Positions 44,096-53,571 are shown, numbered from the stretch's first letter. The stretch is 64,000 nt of DNA from Serratia liquefaciens (GCA_012719855.1 JAAXZN010000055.1:22198-86197), one strand, 5' to 3'. Translations and numbers: made by a program. Notes: generated from the letters alone by a model not told the origin.

Positions 44096-45583
44096 TTATT
44101 CAGGACGAACACATTCACTCACCGGGGTGACAGAGAGCGCCAATGCCGGCGCGGCTTCGACATCGCCGGTTGTCACAACAGGGGGAGTAATCGCCGCACA
44201 GCGCCAGGCGCTGAAGACCGCCAGCAGCGGCGCCAGGGCAAACAGCAGGAACAGCCAGCGCGCGGCAGAAGCGGCCCCCGGAGCTCCGCCCGGCACGTTC
44301 AGTCCGGCCAGATTGGCTATCATCCCTGCCAACGCGGCACCGAACGCGGTGGCAAACAGTTGCACCGTAGTGATCGACGCGCCGGCAATATCCTTATCCG
44401 CCTCTGGCGAGACTTGCAGAATACGCGTCAGCAGATGCGGCCAACCGAAGCCGATACCAAATCCCACCAGGGTCAGGGCAACGACAATCGGCGTCAACGC
44501 TGACCAGTGCCCACCGGAAGGCGTTGGCATCAAAACCCCCAGGGCCAATAGCCCGACCAACACAAACAGCGGCCCGCTGATAATGGCCCGACGGATACCC
44601 GCACTGCGCCAGCCCGAACTGAGGATCTCCGACAGCGTCCAGCCCGCCGCCATGGTGGCAGCGATATAGCCGGAAATCAGCGGTGACTGGCCGTGCAGCG
44701 TTTGCAGGAAGTAAGGCACGAAGATTTCGCTGGTCATGCCCACGACCAGCAGCGACACGGTGATATACAGCGAAGCCAGAGGGGAACCGCGGCGCAGGGC
44801 ACCTTGGGGTAACAAACGGGCGCGGGAATGCGCTTCACGCCGTATCAACCAAATCATCATCAGCACGGCCAATGCAATACCGCCCAAATTGATCCAGGCG
44901 CTGTCGGCCAGACTGCCGGCGGAAACCACCAGCACCGCCACCGCCAGCAGCAGCAACTGGGCAACCGGCAGCGGTGCCGCCTGTTGCTGGGGTTTACCTT
45001 TCGGCAAGATCAGGAAGGTGAACCCGGCGTACAACACCATGATCGGCAACAGGATGCCAAAGGCCCAGCGCCAGGCGTCCAGTTCGGCAAAAATGCCGCC
45101 CACCGCCGGGCCAACCAGGGTCGCTATACCCCACATCGCCGAAATCAGCGCCATCGCACGCGGCCACAGTTTTTGCTCAAACACCAGGTTGATCATGGCG
45201 TACGAAAGCGCGAAAATCAGCCCGCCGCCGAACCCCTGCACGGTGCGGCCTATCAGCATCACCGGCATCGACGGTGCCATCGCACACAGCATTGCCCCGG
45301 CAATAAAGAACAGCGACGCCACCAGATAAGCACTGCGGGCGCCGTAACCACTGAGCAGGCGCGCAGACAGCGCCGACCCCAGAATCGACGCCACCACAAA
45401 CAGCGTGGTGTTCCACGCATACAGATTCAGGCCGCCAATATCCTGCACCACCGAGGGCAGAATGGTGGTGGCGACCAGAATATTGATCGCATGCAGTGCT
45501 ACTCCGAGTGAGAGCGCGATCGCACTGGCGCCATTTTTGCCGGAAAATAAGTCGGCCCAGCGGCTATCATCGTTGGTTATCAC
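44096..45583 (-). CDS. MFS exporter (14-helix type)
   Basis: A 495-residue major facilitator with helices through its length. Motifs include SLGVALHAINILVATTILPSVVQDI at helix 1, SARLLSGYGARSAYLVA (motif A-like) and WGIATLVGPAVGGIFAELDAWRWAF (motif C). I start at a GTG at 45583 since CAGGACGAC lies upstream; the longer frame begins with a low-complexity polar leader. It is divergent from a Cys-rich SufR-like regulator, probably its controller. Substrate unknown. Confidence 0.85.
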   Translation of the reverse strand: MITNDDSRWADLFSGKNGASAIALSLGVALHAINILVATTILPSVVQDIGGLNLYAWNTTLFVVASILGSALSARLLSGYGARSAYLVASLFFIAGAMLCAMAPSMPVMLIGRTVQGFGGGLIFALSYAMINLVFEQKLWPRAMALISAMWGIATLVGPAVGGIFAELDAWRWAFGILLPIMVLYAGFTFLILPKGKPQQQAAPLPVAQLLLLAVAVLVVSAGSLADSAWINLGGIALAVLMMIWLIRREAHSRARLLPQGALRRGSPLASLYITVSLLVVGMTSEIFVPYFLQTLHGQSPLISGYIAATMAAGWTLSEILSSGWRSAGIRRAIISGPLFVLVGLLALGVLMPTPSGGHWSALTPIVVALTLVGFGIGFGWPHLLTRILQVSPEADKDIAGASITTVQLFATAFGAALAGMIANLAGLNVPGGAPGAASAARWLFLLFALAPLLAVFSAWRCAAITPPVVTTGDVEAAPALALSVTPVSECVRPE

Positions 45584-45634
45584 GGTTGTCGTCCTGTTTT
45601 CAGAGGAAGGGCATTGAGTTAGTAGTGATATTGC

Positions 45635-45658
45635 GTTAAATTTAACAAGAGTTAACTT
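45635..45658. promoter_or_regulatory. Palindromes between MFS and SufR-like genes
   Basis: GTTAAATTTAAC at 45635-45646 is a perfect 12-base palindrome, followed four bases later by the palindrome AGTTAACT at 45650-45657. Their place between the divergent genes makes them candidate operators of the regulator. Confidence 0.55.
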
Positions 45659-45687
45659 GGAATAATGGTAGGGCGAGGCGGAGAAAT

Positions 45688-46341
45688 ATGTCAAGAATAA
45701 ACTTGGAAAATGGCGGTAGTCCCGCACAATCGGTCAGTGACCGTTTGCTGACACTATTAAAAACCCGCGGCCCACAACAAGCGTCTGATGCAGGAAAAGT
45801 TCTTGGCACCACAGGTGAGGCTGCGCGCCAGCAGTTCGTCAAACTGGCCAAAGACGGGCTGGTTGAAGCCGTGGCGGAAACCCGCGGCGTCGGCCGACCG
45901 GTGCAACTCTGGCACCTGACCGCCGCCGGCAATGCGCGCTTTCCGGATACCCATTCAGAATTGACGGTACAGTTGCTGCGTACCGTACGCGACAAGCTGG
46001 GCGAACAGGCGATTGAGTTATTGATCGACACCCGCGAGCAAGAAACGCGGATTAATTACAAACAGGCGATGATCGGTGCCAACGATTTGCAGGAACGGGT
46101 TCAGCGCCTGACGGCCATCCGCTGCCGCGAAGGCTACATGGCTGAATGCCGCATGCAGGAAGACGGTTCCTTTCTGCTGGTGGAAAACCACTGCCCTATC
46201 TGCGCCGCCGCCACCGTTTGTCAGGGGTTCTGCCGTGCGGAACTGAGCATTTTTACCGAGGTGCTTCAGGCGCAGGTTGAACGTTCCGAACATATTCTGG
46301 CCGGCGCACGCCGCTGTGCCTATCGCATCTCGCTGCTGTAA
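45688..46341 (+). CDS. Winged-helix regulator with SufR-like cysteine cluster
   Basis: A 217-residue regulator. The N-terminal winged helix contains GKVLGTTGEAARQQFVKLAKDGLVEAVAETRGVGRPVQLW, as in SufR/ArsR-like proteins. The C-terminal part has HCPICAAATVCQGFC, four cysteines that could hold an Fe-S cluster or metal, as in SufR-type regulators. It is divergent from an MFS exporter and probably senses a redox, iron or electrophile signal for it. The exact family could not be fixed without a search. Confidence 0.85.
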   Translation: MSRINLENGGSPAQSVSDRLLTLLKTRGPQQASDAGKVLGTTGEAARQQFVKLAKDGLVEAVAETRGVGRPVQLWHLTAAGNARFPDTHSELTVQLLRTVRDKLGEQAIELLIDTREQETRINYKQAMIGANDLQERVQRLTAIRCREGYMAECRMQEDGSFLLVENHCPICAAATVCQGFCRAELSIFTEVLQAQVERSEHILAGARRCAYRISLL

Positions 46342-46508
46342 CCGACACTCGGCTCGAGGCTATCTGCAGGCTGGCGTTCTCTCTTGATTCTCATCGGTTC
46401 GCCAGCCGACCTTGCCATTAAAAAAATGGTGAAAAGCGTTGCTAATCTTCGGTGCAATCGGGTTTACTGAGGCCTCTAATAATAACCTTCCCTACAGAAT
46501 AAAAAGCC

Positions 46509-47423
46509 ATGCTGAGCCAAAGTAGCCGTAACGTCCTGCCGTTAATCGGGGCGCTGTTCACGTTATATATTGTCTGGGGTTCGACCTACTTCGTTATTCG
46601 TCTGGGCGTGGAGAGCTGGCCACCGCTGATGATGGCCGGGATCCGCTTTTTGGTCGCCGGCATTGTCCTGTTCAGCTTTTTGGCGCTGCGCGGCCATGCG
46701 TTGCCTACCCCCAAACAGTGGCTGGCCGCCGGCACTATCGGTATCTTGTTACTCGCGGTGGGTAACGGTCTGGTGACCGTGGCGGAACACCAGCACGTGC
46801 CTTCCGGCATTGCCGCCGTAATGGTCGCTACGGTACCGCTGTTCACGCTGTGCTTCAGCCTGTTTTGGGGCATGCGCAATACCAAGCTGGAGTGGGCAGG
46901 TATCGCATTGGGCCTGGTGGGGATCGTATTGCTCAATACCGGCAATAACCTGGTTGGCAACCCTACCGGCGCGTTGCTGATCCTGCTGGCTTCCGCCAGT
47001 TGGGCCTTTGGCTCGGTGCTGGGATCGCGTATTTCGCTACCGGCCGGGCCGATGGCGGGCGCGGCGGAAATGCTGGTCGCCGGCGTGGTGCTGCTGGTTG
47101 TCAGCCAGCTCAGCGGCGAACGCCTGACGCAGATGCCCAGCGCCAAAGGCTTCTTTGCGCTGGGATACCTGATTATCTTCGGCTCGATGTTGGCCATTAG
47201 CGCCTATATGTTTTTGCTGAAAAACGTGCGTCCGGCGGTAGCCACCAGTTATGCCTATGTCAACCCGGTGGTGGCCGTGCTGCTCGGTATCGGTTTTGCC
47301 GGCGAATCGCTGGCACCGCGTGACTGGGCGGCGCTGGTGATTATCGTTGCGGCGGTGGTGCTGGTGACGCTGGGCAAGTTCCTTTTTGCTCGCCCGGTCA
47401 GTCGCGTAAGCAGGGAAAGGTAG
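46509..47423 (+). CDS. yedA: YedA-type EamA transporter
   Basis: A 304-residue ten-helix DMT transporter. The first repeat starts YIVWGSTYFVIRLGVESWPPLMMAGIRFLVAG, a stretch typical of YedA, and AEHQHVPSGIAAVMVATVPLFTL is the inner conserved block. Export of amino acids or drugs is likely. It ends just before repeat copy B. Confidence 0.88.
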   Translation: MLSQSSRNVLPLIGALFTLYIVWGSTYFVIRLGVESWPPLMMAGIRFLVAGIVLFSFLALRGHALPTPKQWLAAGTIGILLLAVGNGLVTVAEHQHVPSGIAAVMVATVPLFTLCFSLFWGMRNTKLEWAGIALGLVGIVLLNTGNNLVGNPTGALLILLASASWAFGSVLGSRISLPAGPMAGAAEMLVAGVVLLVVSQLSGERLTQMPSAKGFFALGYLIIFGSMLAISAYMFLLKNVRPAVATSYAYVNPVVAVLLGIGFAGESLAPRDWAALVIIVAAVVLVTLGKFLFARPVSRVSRER

Positions 47424-47540
47424 GGGCGCTGCACGCTGCGCCTGAATTAATCGGGGCGAATGTATTCGCCCCCTACAGTGGCTGGAGTGACAAATCCACC
47501 GGAAACAGATTTAAACGCTGCCGCTTGAAAGACGACGGGT
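47421..47540. repeat. Intergenic repeat, copy B
   Basis: The block begins TAGGGGCGCTGCACGCTGCG, contains the palindrome GGGGCGAATGTATTCGCCCC (47452-47471), and ends CGCTTGAAAGACGACGGG. Compared with copy A it has about 45 extra bases between palindrome and end. Its arms could fold as a REP-like element. Two copies in 5 kb suggest a dispersed family. Confidence 0.65.
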
Positions 47541-47616
47541 ATTAAAACGATTCTTGTTTCATATTACGAAGCGTCTATAATTCCCGTTGTTCCTGGCAAC
47601 CTGCGAAATCATCCCC

Positions 47617-47793
47617 ATGCTGAAAAAATCGTTCATTATCGTTATCTTTCTGTGTGCCTTTGGTTCACTCGGCGGCGTATTCCTGGCCGGGCTGAATATG
47701 TACACCCGTTCCACCACGCCGCTAGAAGAGACCGCCACGTCACACGAAGCCGCCGCCACTGCCACTCCGGCAGAGAGCATTCAGGCCAAGTGA
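47617..47793 (+). CDS. Small single-pass membrane protein
   Basis: A 58-residue protein starting MLKKSFIIVIFLCAFGSLGG, with one membrane helix and an Ala/Thr/Glu-rich tail. It has no recognised family. The ATG at 47617 is favoured over one ten codons earlier because of the normal charged-then-hydrophobic order, although neither has a strong ribosome site. It is isolated, so function is open. Confidence 0.5.
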   Translation: MLKKSFIIVIFLCAFGSLGGVFLAGLNMYTRSTTPLEETATSHEAAATATPAESIQAK

Positions 47794-48079
47794 TGCGTCC
47801 CGCGCTGGCAGCGTTGTTGTAAAAAAACGCTGCAGTCGCCCGACGCGCACCGGTATCTGCAAAGGGCGCGGTAACCGCCTCATTTCTCCATTTCAGCAGC
47901 AATTCCCCTTCTCTTCTTTCGCCAACCGTTGGTGCGACTTTCTGCGTGCTGCCGCCGACATAATCGCCAGAAACGTCAACAAATTACCGCTGTGTTCAAC
48001 CCCATTCTGCGGTCAAAGTCTCATCTATTCAGTCTGCCACTCTTCCTGAGGAAATAACATTGACCCTAAAACACCAAAG
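47794..48079. other. Gap before the toxin-antitoxin pair, no gene seen
   Basis: About 290 bases. Near 47806-47832 the arms GCAGCGTT and AACGCTGC can pair around an A-rich loop; it lacks a following T-run on the plus strand. Nothing else is supported. Confidence 0.5.
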
Positions 48080-48100
48080 AGTTATGGTTAGGTCATAACT
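48080..48100. promoter_or_regulatory. Operator of the TumE/TumA pair
   Basis: AGTTATG and CATAACT are exact inverted arms around a seven-base centre, 16 bases before the first ATG. Such sites are usual for antitoxin autoregulation. Confidence 0.65.
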
Positions 48101-48116
48101 TTCTGGAGTACTGAAA

Positions 48117-48482
48117 ATGGATGCAAGCAATGGACTGGACTACATCCTTAGCCTTCATGGCACCCGAGTAAACCGTGAAGATGGCTACTGGTGGAAAATA
48201 GAAGCATGGAAGGTAACCAAAACGGCTTTTATTCCCCATGGCATACGCTACAACATGACGCTGCATGATAAATACAACACCCGAGTGTTTGGCATCGATA
48301 ATGCCCATGCCATTAAAGTCCCTCGAAAAGGGCGATTTTCAGGCCGAATACTTTACGACCACCAACATCAGACGCCCACGGATAAAGGCTCGCCCTATGA
48401 GTTTCATTCCGCTTTTCAGTTGGTGGAAGATTTCTTCACTAAAATCGATGAAGTCATAAGCAAGAGAGAAAACCGAGGTTGA
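48117..48482 (+). CDS. tumE: TumE-family toxin
   Basis: A 121-residue protein of the TumE (DUF6516) toxin family. Recognisable parts are YWWKIEAWKV, RVFGIDNAHAI and a C-terminal YDHQHQTP...SPYEFHSAFQLVEDFFTKIDEVI. Its start follows GGAG. It lies two bases before the HTH antitoxin gene and downstream of a palindromic operator. Toxic activity is by family. Confidence 0.82.
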   Translation: MDASNGLDYILSLHGTRVNREDGYWWKIEAWKVTKTAFIPHGIRYNMTLHDKYNTRVFGIDNAHAIKVPRKGRFSGRILYDHQHQTPTDKGSPYEFHSAFQLVEDFFTKIDEVISKRENRG

Positions 48483-48484
48483 AG

Positions 48485-48862
48485 ATGAAAGCACTGATTG
48501 GCGTAATGCCTGAAGAGTTGATCCGCAAACGGATACTGGCAATTGCAAAAGGTGAATACCAGCCGCAAGAGCGTGAACCGCAGGTCTGGTTCACCTCAAT
48601 GATTGCTTTGGCCCAGGTGCTCAGCAATGAAAATATTGCCTTGCTGCGGATGATAGATACGGAAAAACCGGAAACCATGAGCCGATTGGCGGAACTCTCC
48701 GGTCGTCAAATAAGCAATCTCTCCGCCACGCTGAAAACGCTCAGCGGCCACGGTCTGGTATCGCTGGAAAAAAGCGGCCGAACGGTCAAACCCAAAGCCT
48801 TATTTACTGACTTCGAGATCATTGTTGACCAAAAATTGAACGCCCGCTTTAGCGCCGCCTGA
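48485..48862 (+). CDS. tumA: HTH antitoxin partner of TumE
   Basis: A 125-residue protein with a winged helix (MSRLAELSGRQISNLSATLKTLSGHGLVSLEK) of the MarR-like antitoxin type. The ATG at 48485 has GAGGTTGAAG upstream. It immediately follows tumE, the usual order in such pairs, and likely binds the palindrome at 48080-48100 to repress both genes. Confidence 0.8.
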   Translation: MKALIGVMPEELIRKRILAIAKGEYQPQEREPQVWFTSMIALAQVLSNENIALLRMIDTEKPETMSRLAELSGRQISNLSATLKTLSGHGLVSLEKSGRTVKPKALFTDFEIIVDQKLNARFSAA

Positions 48863-48881
48863 ACACGGGCCAGTCATAAGC

Positions 48882-49661
48882 TTACAGCGCCGTCACCCCG
48901 TGGGCGGCGGCCTGCTGCTCCAGCTCGGTGATTATTTGGTATGCCGAACGCGGCACCAGGCTGAAATCGCCGATCAGCAGGTTATCGCTTACCGCTTCGC
49001 CCAGCATCGCCTTCGCCCCGGCACGCAGTATTTCCAACTGTTCCGGTGGGGTCTGGGCCGAGGTAATCAAGGGCAGCCCCGGAACGCTGGCCGTTCGCCC
49101 AATAATTTTCAGCCCGGCCAACGCCTGTGGCTGCGCCCGTTTCAACAGTTCCAGGCTGACACAATCGACGGCGGCAATGTCGGCCTGCCGGTTTTGGATT
49201 AACCTGAGCGACTGATAATGCGCTCCGGAGGCGACGGCAGCGCCGAAGAATCTGCCGTTCTGCGCCAAGGGCGCAATCAGCGCACGCAAGCTGTTATGCC
49301 CTGACTGAGAGTCGGTGCTGTTGTAAGCCGCAGTCCGGCCGCGAAAATCGGCCAGCCGCTCGCCTGGGTCGTCGTCGCGCACCACCAACCAACTGCTGTA
49401 ATCGGCGCCTTCACAACCCTCGACGCGGTAGTGATAAGTCCCGATCAGCTGCACCTGCGGCAGGCTGCTGACCAGCGGGTAGCCGCAGGTTTGGCTGAGC
49501 AATAAATCATCCTGTAGCCAGTGCTGGGCCAGGTCGTGCGGCCAGACGAGCTGTTCAGTGGCTAGCGGCAATCCCAACTGCAGCAATTTACCGCGCAGGA
49601 CTCGCCAGAAAGATTCGGCCGGCTGATGGGTCACGCCGTACATCGGCAAAGATACTTGCAT
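48882..49661 (-). CDS. PhnD-like substrate-binding protein without signal peptide
   Basis: A 259-residue protein of the PhnD/transferrin-like periplasmic binding family, with GRTAAYNSTDSQSGHNSLRALIAPL and SGAHYQSLRLIQNRQADIAAVDCVSL. No signal peptide is present (it starts MQVSLPMYGVT), so it would stay in the cytosol unless a further start is missed. It is the last gene of the osmoprotectant importer operon, nine bases after the permease. It may sense or bind the imported compound, but this is open. Confidence 0.82.
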   Translation of the reverse strand: MQVSLPMYGVTHQPAESFWRVLRGKLLQLGLPLATEQLVWPHDLAQHWLQDDLLLSQTCGYPLVSSLPQVQLIGTYHYRVEGCEGADYSSWLVVRDDDPGERLADFRGRTAAYNSTDSQSGHNSLRALIAPLAQNGRFFGAAVASGAHYQSLRLIQNRQADIAAVDCVSLELLKRAQPQALAGLKIIGRTASVPGLPLITSAQTPPEQLEILRAGAKAMLGEAVSDNLLIGDFSLVPRSAYQIITELEQQAAAHGVTAL

Positions 49662-49670
49662 CCTATTCCC

Positions 49671-50447
49671 TTACCCCGCAGAAGAAGCCACCTGCGTCTG
49701 CTGACGCCAGGCAGTGAGATGGCGCACCCAGCGCTCAAACAGCATATCGATGATGATGGCCAGCAGCGCCACTACCACCGCGCCCTGGATCACATAGGCG
49801 GTATTAAAACCGCTCAGGCCAATGATAATCGGCGAACCGAGCGTTTTGGTACCGACGGTGGAAGCGATCGCCGCGGTGCCGATATTGATGATCACCGAGG
49901 TCCGAATTCCGGCAACAATCACCGGCGCCGCCAGCGGCAGTTCGACGCGCCACAGAATTTGCCTGGCGCTCATTCCTACCCCCCGCGCCACCTCGCGGGT
50001 AGCGCTGGGTACCGATTCAATGCCCGTCAGCGTGCCCTGCAAGATCGGCAGCAAACCGTACAGCACCAGTGCGATGATCGCCGGCTGTTCGCTAAAGCCC
50101 ATCACGGGTACCGCCACCGCCAGCACCGCCACGGGCGGAAAAGTCTGGCCGACCGCCACCACGGTTTCCACCAGCGAACGGAACGCCTTGCCGGCAGGGC
50201 GCGTCACGCCGATCCCGGCCGCTACGCCAATCACCACGGCGATCAGACTGGAAACCGCGACCAGCAACAGATGCGCCCACACCAGCGAGATAAAGCTGTC
50301 TTGCTGATACACCGGCCGTTCCAGCTCAGGGAACCAGGCGGCAAACACCCCCTGTAAATGATTCATGCCAAACACCAACGCCAGCAGCAGGGCAAAGGTC
50401 CAGGGCAGCGGATCGCGCAGCCAACGCCGGGCTTTAGGCGCACTCAT
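49671..50447 (-). CDS. yehW: Osmoprotectant ABC transporter permease, YehW-like
   Basis: A 258-residue permease with about six helices and the coupling motif [18 protein letters not shown]. It starts at an ATG that overlaps the ATPase stop in an ATGA (50444-50447); the frame is open further upstream but inside the ATPase gene. It pairs with the YehY-like permease at 51376-52536. E. coli YehW is 243 residues. Together with YehX and OsmF it forms an osmoprotectant uptake system for betaines or choline-like compounds. Confidence 0.88.
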   Translation of the reverse strand: MSAPKARRWLRDPLPWTFALLLALVFGMNHLQGVFAAWFPELERPVYQQDSFISLVWAHLLLVAVSSLIAVVIGVAAGIGVTRPAGKAFRSLVETVVAVGQTFPPVAVLAVAVPVMGFSEQPAIIALVLYGLLPILQGTLTGIESVPSATREVARGVGMSARQILWRVELPLAAPVIVAGIRTSVIINIGTAAIASTVGTKTLGSPIIIGLSGFNTAYVIQGAVVVALLAIIIDMLFERWVRHLTAWRQQTQVASSAG

Positions 50448-51379
50448 GACAGCGCCTTTTGAGCGATCAGGTCGTTGAAATGCAGCACGCCGAGTGCCTC
50501 TCCTTGCTCCCCCACCACCGGCAGGCATTCGCTGCCGCGCGCCACAAACACCGACAACGCCTCACGCAGGTTCATGGCGGCGGCGATCGGCTCGCCCTCC
50601 ACATGGCCAGGACGCACCCGTTCCGCCACCGTGCCTAAAGACAGCAGTTTGATGCCGCGATCGCTTCTGCCAAAGAAATCGCGCACAAAATCGTTGGCCG
50701 GCGCGGTCAACAGCTCCAGCGGCGTACCCTGCTGCACAATGCGGCCCTGGTCGAGCAATACGATGCGATCGGCCAATGCCAGCGCTTCGTCAATGTCATG
50801 CGTCACCAGCACGATGGTGCGCCCGGAGAGATGATGAATACGCGCAATCTCCGTCTGTAGCGCAGTGCGCGTTACCGGATCGAGAGCGCCAAAGGGTTCG
50901 TCCATCAACAAGACTTCCGGATCGGCTGCCAACGCGCGCGCCACCCCCACCCGCTGCTGTTGCCCACCGGAAAGCTGGTGCGGATAACGGTGTCGGAACA
51001 GTTCCGGCTCCAGGTGCAGCAGCTCCAGCAGTTCGGTCACCCGATCGCGAATACGCGCCCGCGGCCATTTCAGCAATTGCGGTACGGTGGCGATGTTCTC
51101 CTCCACCGTCCAGTGCGGAAACAGGCCTATCGACTGAATGGCATAGCCCATACGGCGCCGCAGATCCTGCGGTTTGAATTTTTGGATCTCTTCATCGGCA
51201 AAGTAAATTTTGCCCTGATCGTGCTCGATCAGCCGGTTGATCATTTTTAATGTGGTGGATTTACCGGAGCCTGAGGTGCCGATCAGTACGGCAAATTCAC
51301 CCTTAGCAATTTGCAGCGTCAGATCGTCCACCGCCGGCTTGCCCTGAAAAATCTTGCTGACCTGATTAAACTGAATCAT
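50444..51379 (-). CDS. yehX: Osmoprotectant ABC transporter ATPase with CBS region, YehX-like
   Basis: A 311-residue ATPase. Walker A is GTSGSGKST near residue 34, signature [15 protein letters not shown], Walker [14 protein letters not shown]. The C-terminal 70 residues form a CBS-type segment ([35 protein letters not shown]), typical of ProV/OpuA-type ATPases that respond to ionic strength. E. coli YehX is 308 residues. Overlaps both neighbours in ATGA sequences. Confidence 0.92.
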   Translation of the reverse strand: MIQFNQVSKIFQGKPAVDDLTLQIAKGEFAVLIGTSGSGKSTTLKMINRLIEHDQGKIYFADEEIQKFKPQDLRRRMGYAIQSIGLFPHWTVEENIATVPQLLKWPRARIRDRVTELLELLHLEPELFRHRYPHQLSGGQQQRVGVARALAADPEVLLMDEPFGALDPVTRTALQTEIARIHHLSGRTIVLVTHDIDEALALADRIVLLDQGRIVQQGTPLELLTAPANDFVRDFFGRSDRGIKLLSLGTVAERVRPGHVEGEPIAAAMNLREALSVFVARGSECLPVVGEQGEALGVLHFNDLIAQKALS

Positions 51380-52536
51380 CGGCGTGACACTTCCAAAATT
51401 GAAACCATAAATTTAAACAGCGAATCGACGATTACCGCCATCACGATCACCGGGATCACGCCCAGCAGCACCAGATCCAGCGCGCTGCTCAGCAGGCCCT
51501 GGAAGACGATGGCGCCAAAACCTCCGGCACCGATCAACGCGGCCACCACCGCCATGCCGACGGTCTGCACCGCCAGAATGCGCACGCCGGTCAGAAACAG
51601 CGGCAAGGCCAACGGCAGCTGGCCGCGAAAGAAAATCTGGCCGCGCGTCAGCCCCATGCCGCTGGCAGATTCGATCACGCTGGCGGGCACGCTCTGTAAC
51701 CCGGCCACCACGCTGCGCACCAGCGGCAACAGGGCGTACAACACCAGGGCGACTATCGCCGGCGCCATGCCAATACCGCTGACGCCGTGTTCCGCCAGCC
51801 AGGGCACCGCCTTCGCCAATCCGGCCAACGGCGCGATCAACAGGCCGAACAGAGCAATTGACGGCACGGTCTGGATAATGTTCAACGTGGAGAAGATCGG
51901 GGTTTGCAAGCGGGATGAACGAAAACACAACACCCCGAGCGGCACGCCGATCAGCAGCGCCGGGACCATCGTCGCCAGCAGAATAGTCAGGTGCTGCAAC
52001 AGCGCGGCATCAAACACGTCTTGCCGGTTGTAATACTCTTTCAGCAGCGAAAGCTGATCCAACTGATGACCGAACAGCAGCGCCAGCGCAGGCACTATCA
52101 CCAGCAGGTTGCCGAGCATGCGCCATAAATGCGAAGGCGTAATGCGAGTGATGGCATCGGCAGCCATCAGCAGACTCAGCGCCAGCATCAGCCAGCAACC
52201 GCTGCCCCAGGAGGTACGCGCCAGTTTGGAACCTTCCTGCGCCAGCTGCTGGGCGGCATGACCGCTCAACCAGAAGATCAGCGCCAGCAACGCCGACCCG
52301 GCCAGCGCGGTCAAAAACGCATTGCGCCTGAGCGGTGCCAACAGGCTGAGCACTGCCAGCACCAACAGAGGGGCCAATAGCCACAGCGCCGGGCCGTGCA
52401 GCAGGGAAATCAGGGAAATGCTCTTGCCCGACAGCAGGCGATTGGGGGCATAGCTGAGGAACGGCAGGCCAAATGCGGCCAGCAGCAACAGAACAAGCAG
52501 CGTCAGTAATACGCGGTTTTTTACGGCAATAATCAA
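51376..52536 (-). CDS. yehY: Osmoprotectant ABC transporter permease, YehY-like
   Basis: A 386-residue permease, very close in length to E. coli YehY (385), with an N-terminal membrane part and a C-terminal transporter core containing SGMGLTRGQIFFRGQLPLALPL. It is coupled to the ATPase by an ATGA overlap. A bulged hairpin lies between the binding protein gene and this one, which may lower its expression relative to OsmF. Confidence 0.9.
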   Translation of the reverse strand: MIIAVKNRVLLTLLVLLLLAAFGLPFLSYAPNRLLSGKSISLISLLHGPALWLLAPLLVLAVLSLLAPLRRNAFLTALAGSALLALIFWLSGHAAQQLAQEGSKLARTSWGSGCWLMLALSLLMAADAITRITPSHLWRMLGNLLVIVPALALLFGHQLDQLSLLKEYYNRQDVFDAALLQHLTILLATMVPALLIGVPLGVLCFRSSRLQTPIFSTLNIIQTVPSIALFGLLIAPLAGLAKAVPWLAEHGVSGIGMAPAIVALVLYALLPLVRSVVAGLQSVPASVIESASGMGLTRGQIFFRGQLPLALPLFLTGVRILAVQTVGMAVVAALIGAGGFGAIVFQGLLSSALDLVLLGVIPVIVMAVIVDSLFKFMVSILEVSRR

Positions 52537-52569
52537 AGAAACTCTCCGGCTCCATAGTCAATGGGCCCT

Positions 52570-52602
52570 GTTCTCCCTCTCTCCCATTGAGAGAGAGGGA
52601 AC
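52570..52602 (-). other. Intercistronic hairpin between osmF and yehY
   Basis: Arms with CCCTCTCTC and GAGAGAGGG pair around CCATT with a small bulge. It lies in the 73-base gap after the binding-protein gene, the usual place for structures that stabilise or partly terminate binding-protein messages. Confidence 0.6.
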
Positions 52603-52609
52603 ATCAGCG

Positions 52610-53542
52610 CTATCCCTTAACCAATCCTTTTTCTTTCAGATAAGTGGCCGCAACCTGTTTGGCATCCTGACCTTCCACCGCGATCTGCGCATTGAGTTTT
52701 TGCAGCGTCGGGCCGTCCAGCGTTGCAAAGACCGGCTTCAACAGTTCGGCGATATTGGCGTGCTGTTTCAGCGCGGCCTCACGAATGATCGGTGCCGGTG
52801 CGTAAATCGGCTGCACCCCTTTTGGGTCTTCCAGCGTTTGCAGCCCCAGTGCCGCCACCGGGCCATCGGTGCCGTAAGCCATGGCTGCGTTCACGCCGGA
52901 GGTTTGCTCCGCCGCCGCTTTGATGGTCACCGCCGTGTCCCCTCCGGCCAGCGACAGCAGCTGATCCTGGTTCAGCTTAAAGCCATAGGCATTCTGGAAT
53001 GCCGGCAGCGCGTCCGGGCGTTCGATAAATTCCGCCGAGGCCGCCAGTTTGAACTCGCCGCCGCCGTTGATCCATTTACCCAGATCGGCCAGCGTCTTCA
53101 GGTGGTTGGCGTCCGCCACGTCCTGACGGATGGCGATAGTCCAAGTATTGTTGGCCGGCGAAGCATCCAGCCAGACAATTTTGTTCTTGTCGTAATCGAG
53201 TTTTTTGACCTTCTCAAAACCGGCCTGGGCGTTCTTCCATGCCGGGTCTTTTTCATCGGAGAAGAAAAATGCGCCGTTGCCGGTGTATTCCGGGTAGATG
53301 TCAATCTCGCCGGAGGTGATCGCCCCGCGCAGCACCTTGGTGGTACCGAGCTGTAATTTGTTGGTGGTTTTGATGCCGTTGGACTCCAGCACCTGCACGA
53401 TGATGTTGCCCAGCAGTGAGCCTTCGGTATCGATTTTTGAGCCCACGCGCACCGTATCGGCCGCCTGCGCCACGCCGATGCTCGCAGCAAGTAAACCCAG
53501 TGCCAAAGCGAAAACGCGACCACGTAATGGGTTGATTGCCAT
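52610..53542 (-). CDS. osmF: Osmoprotectant-binding protein, OsmF/YehZ-like
   Basis: A 310-residue periplasmic protein of the QAT (betaine/choline) binding family. The signal peptide ends VAQAAD near residue 28, and the mature part has VRVGSKIDTEGSLLGNIIVQVLE, EIDIYPEYTGNGAFFF and MAYGTDGPVAALGLQTLED, as in OsmF. The ATG at 53542 has AAGAGGAAAAA. E. coli OsmF is 305 residues. It starts 29 bases after the desaturase stop, so the two are probably one transcript. Confidence 0.9.
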   Translation of the reverse strand: MAINPLRGRVFALALGLLAASIGVAQAADTVRVGSKIDTEGSLLGNIIVQVLESNGIKTTNKLQLGTTKVLRGAITSGEIDIYPEYTGNGAFFFSDEKDPAWKNAQAGFEKVKKLDYDKNKIVWLDASPANNTWTIAIRQDVADANHLKTLADLGKWINGGGEFKLAASAEFIERPDALPAFQNAYGFKLNQDQLLSLAGGDTAVTIKAAAEQTSGVNAAMAYGTDGPVAALGLQTLEDPKGVQPIYAPAPIIREAALKQHANIAELLKPVFATLDGPTLQKLNAQIAVEGQDAKQVAATYLKEKGLVKG

Positions 53543-53571
53543 ACTTTTTCCTCTTGTTGTGTATTTTCCGG

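Noticed and set aside
49626..50357. Plus-strand frame opposite yehW
   Set aside because: Low-complexity antisense frame with no supporting features.
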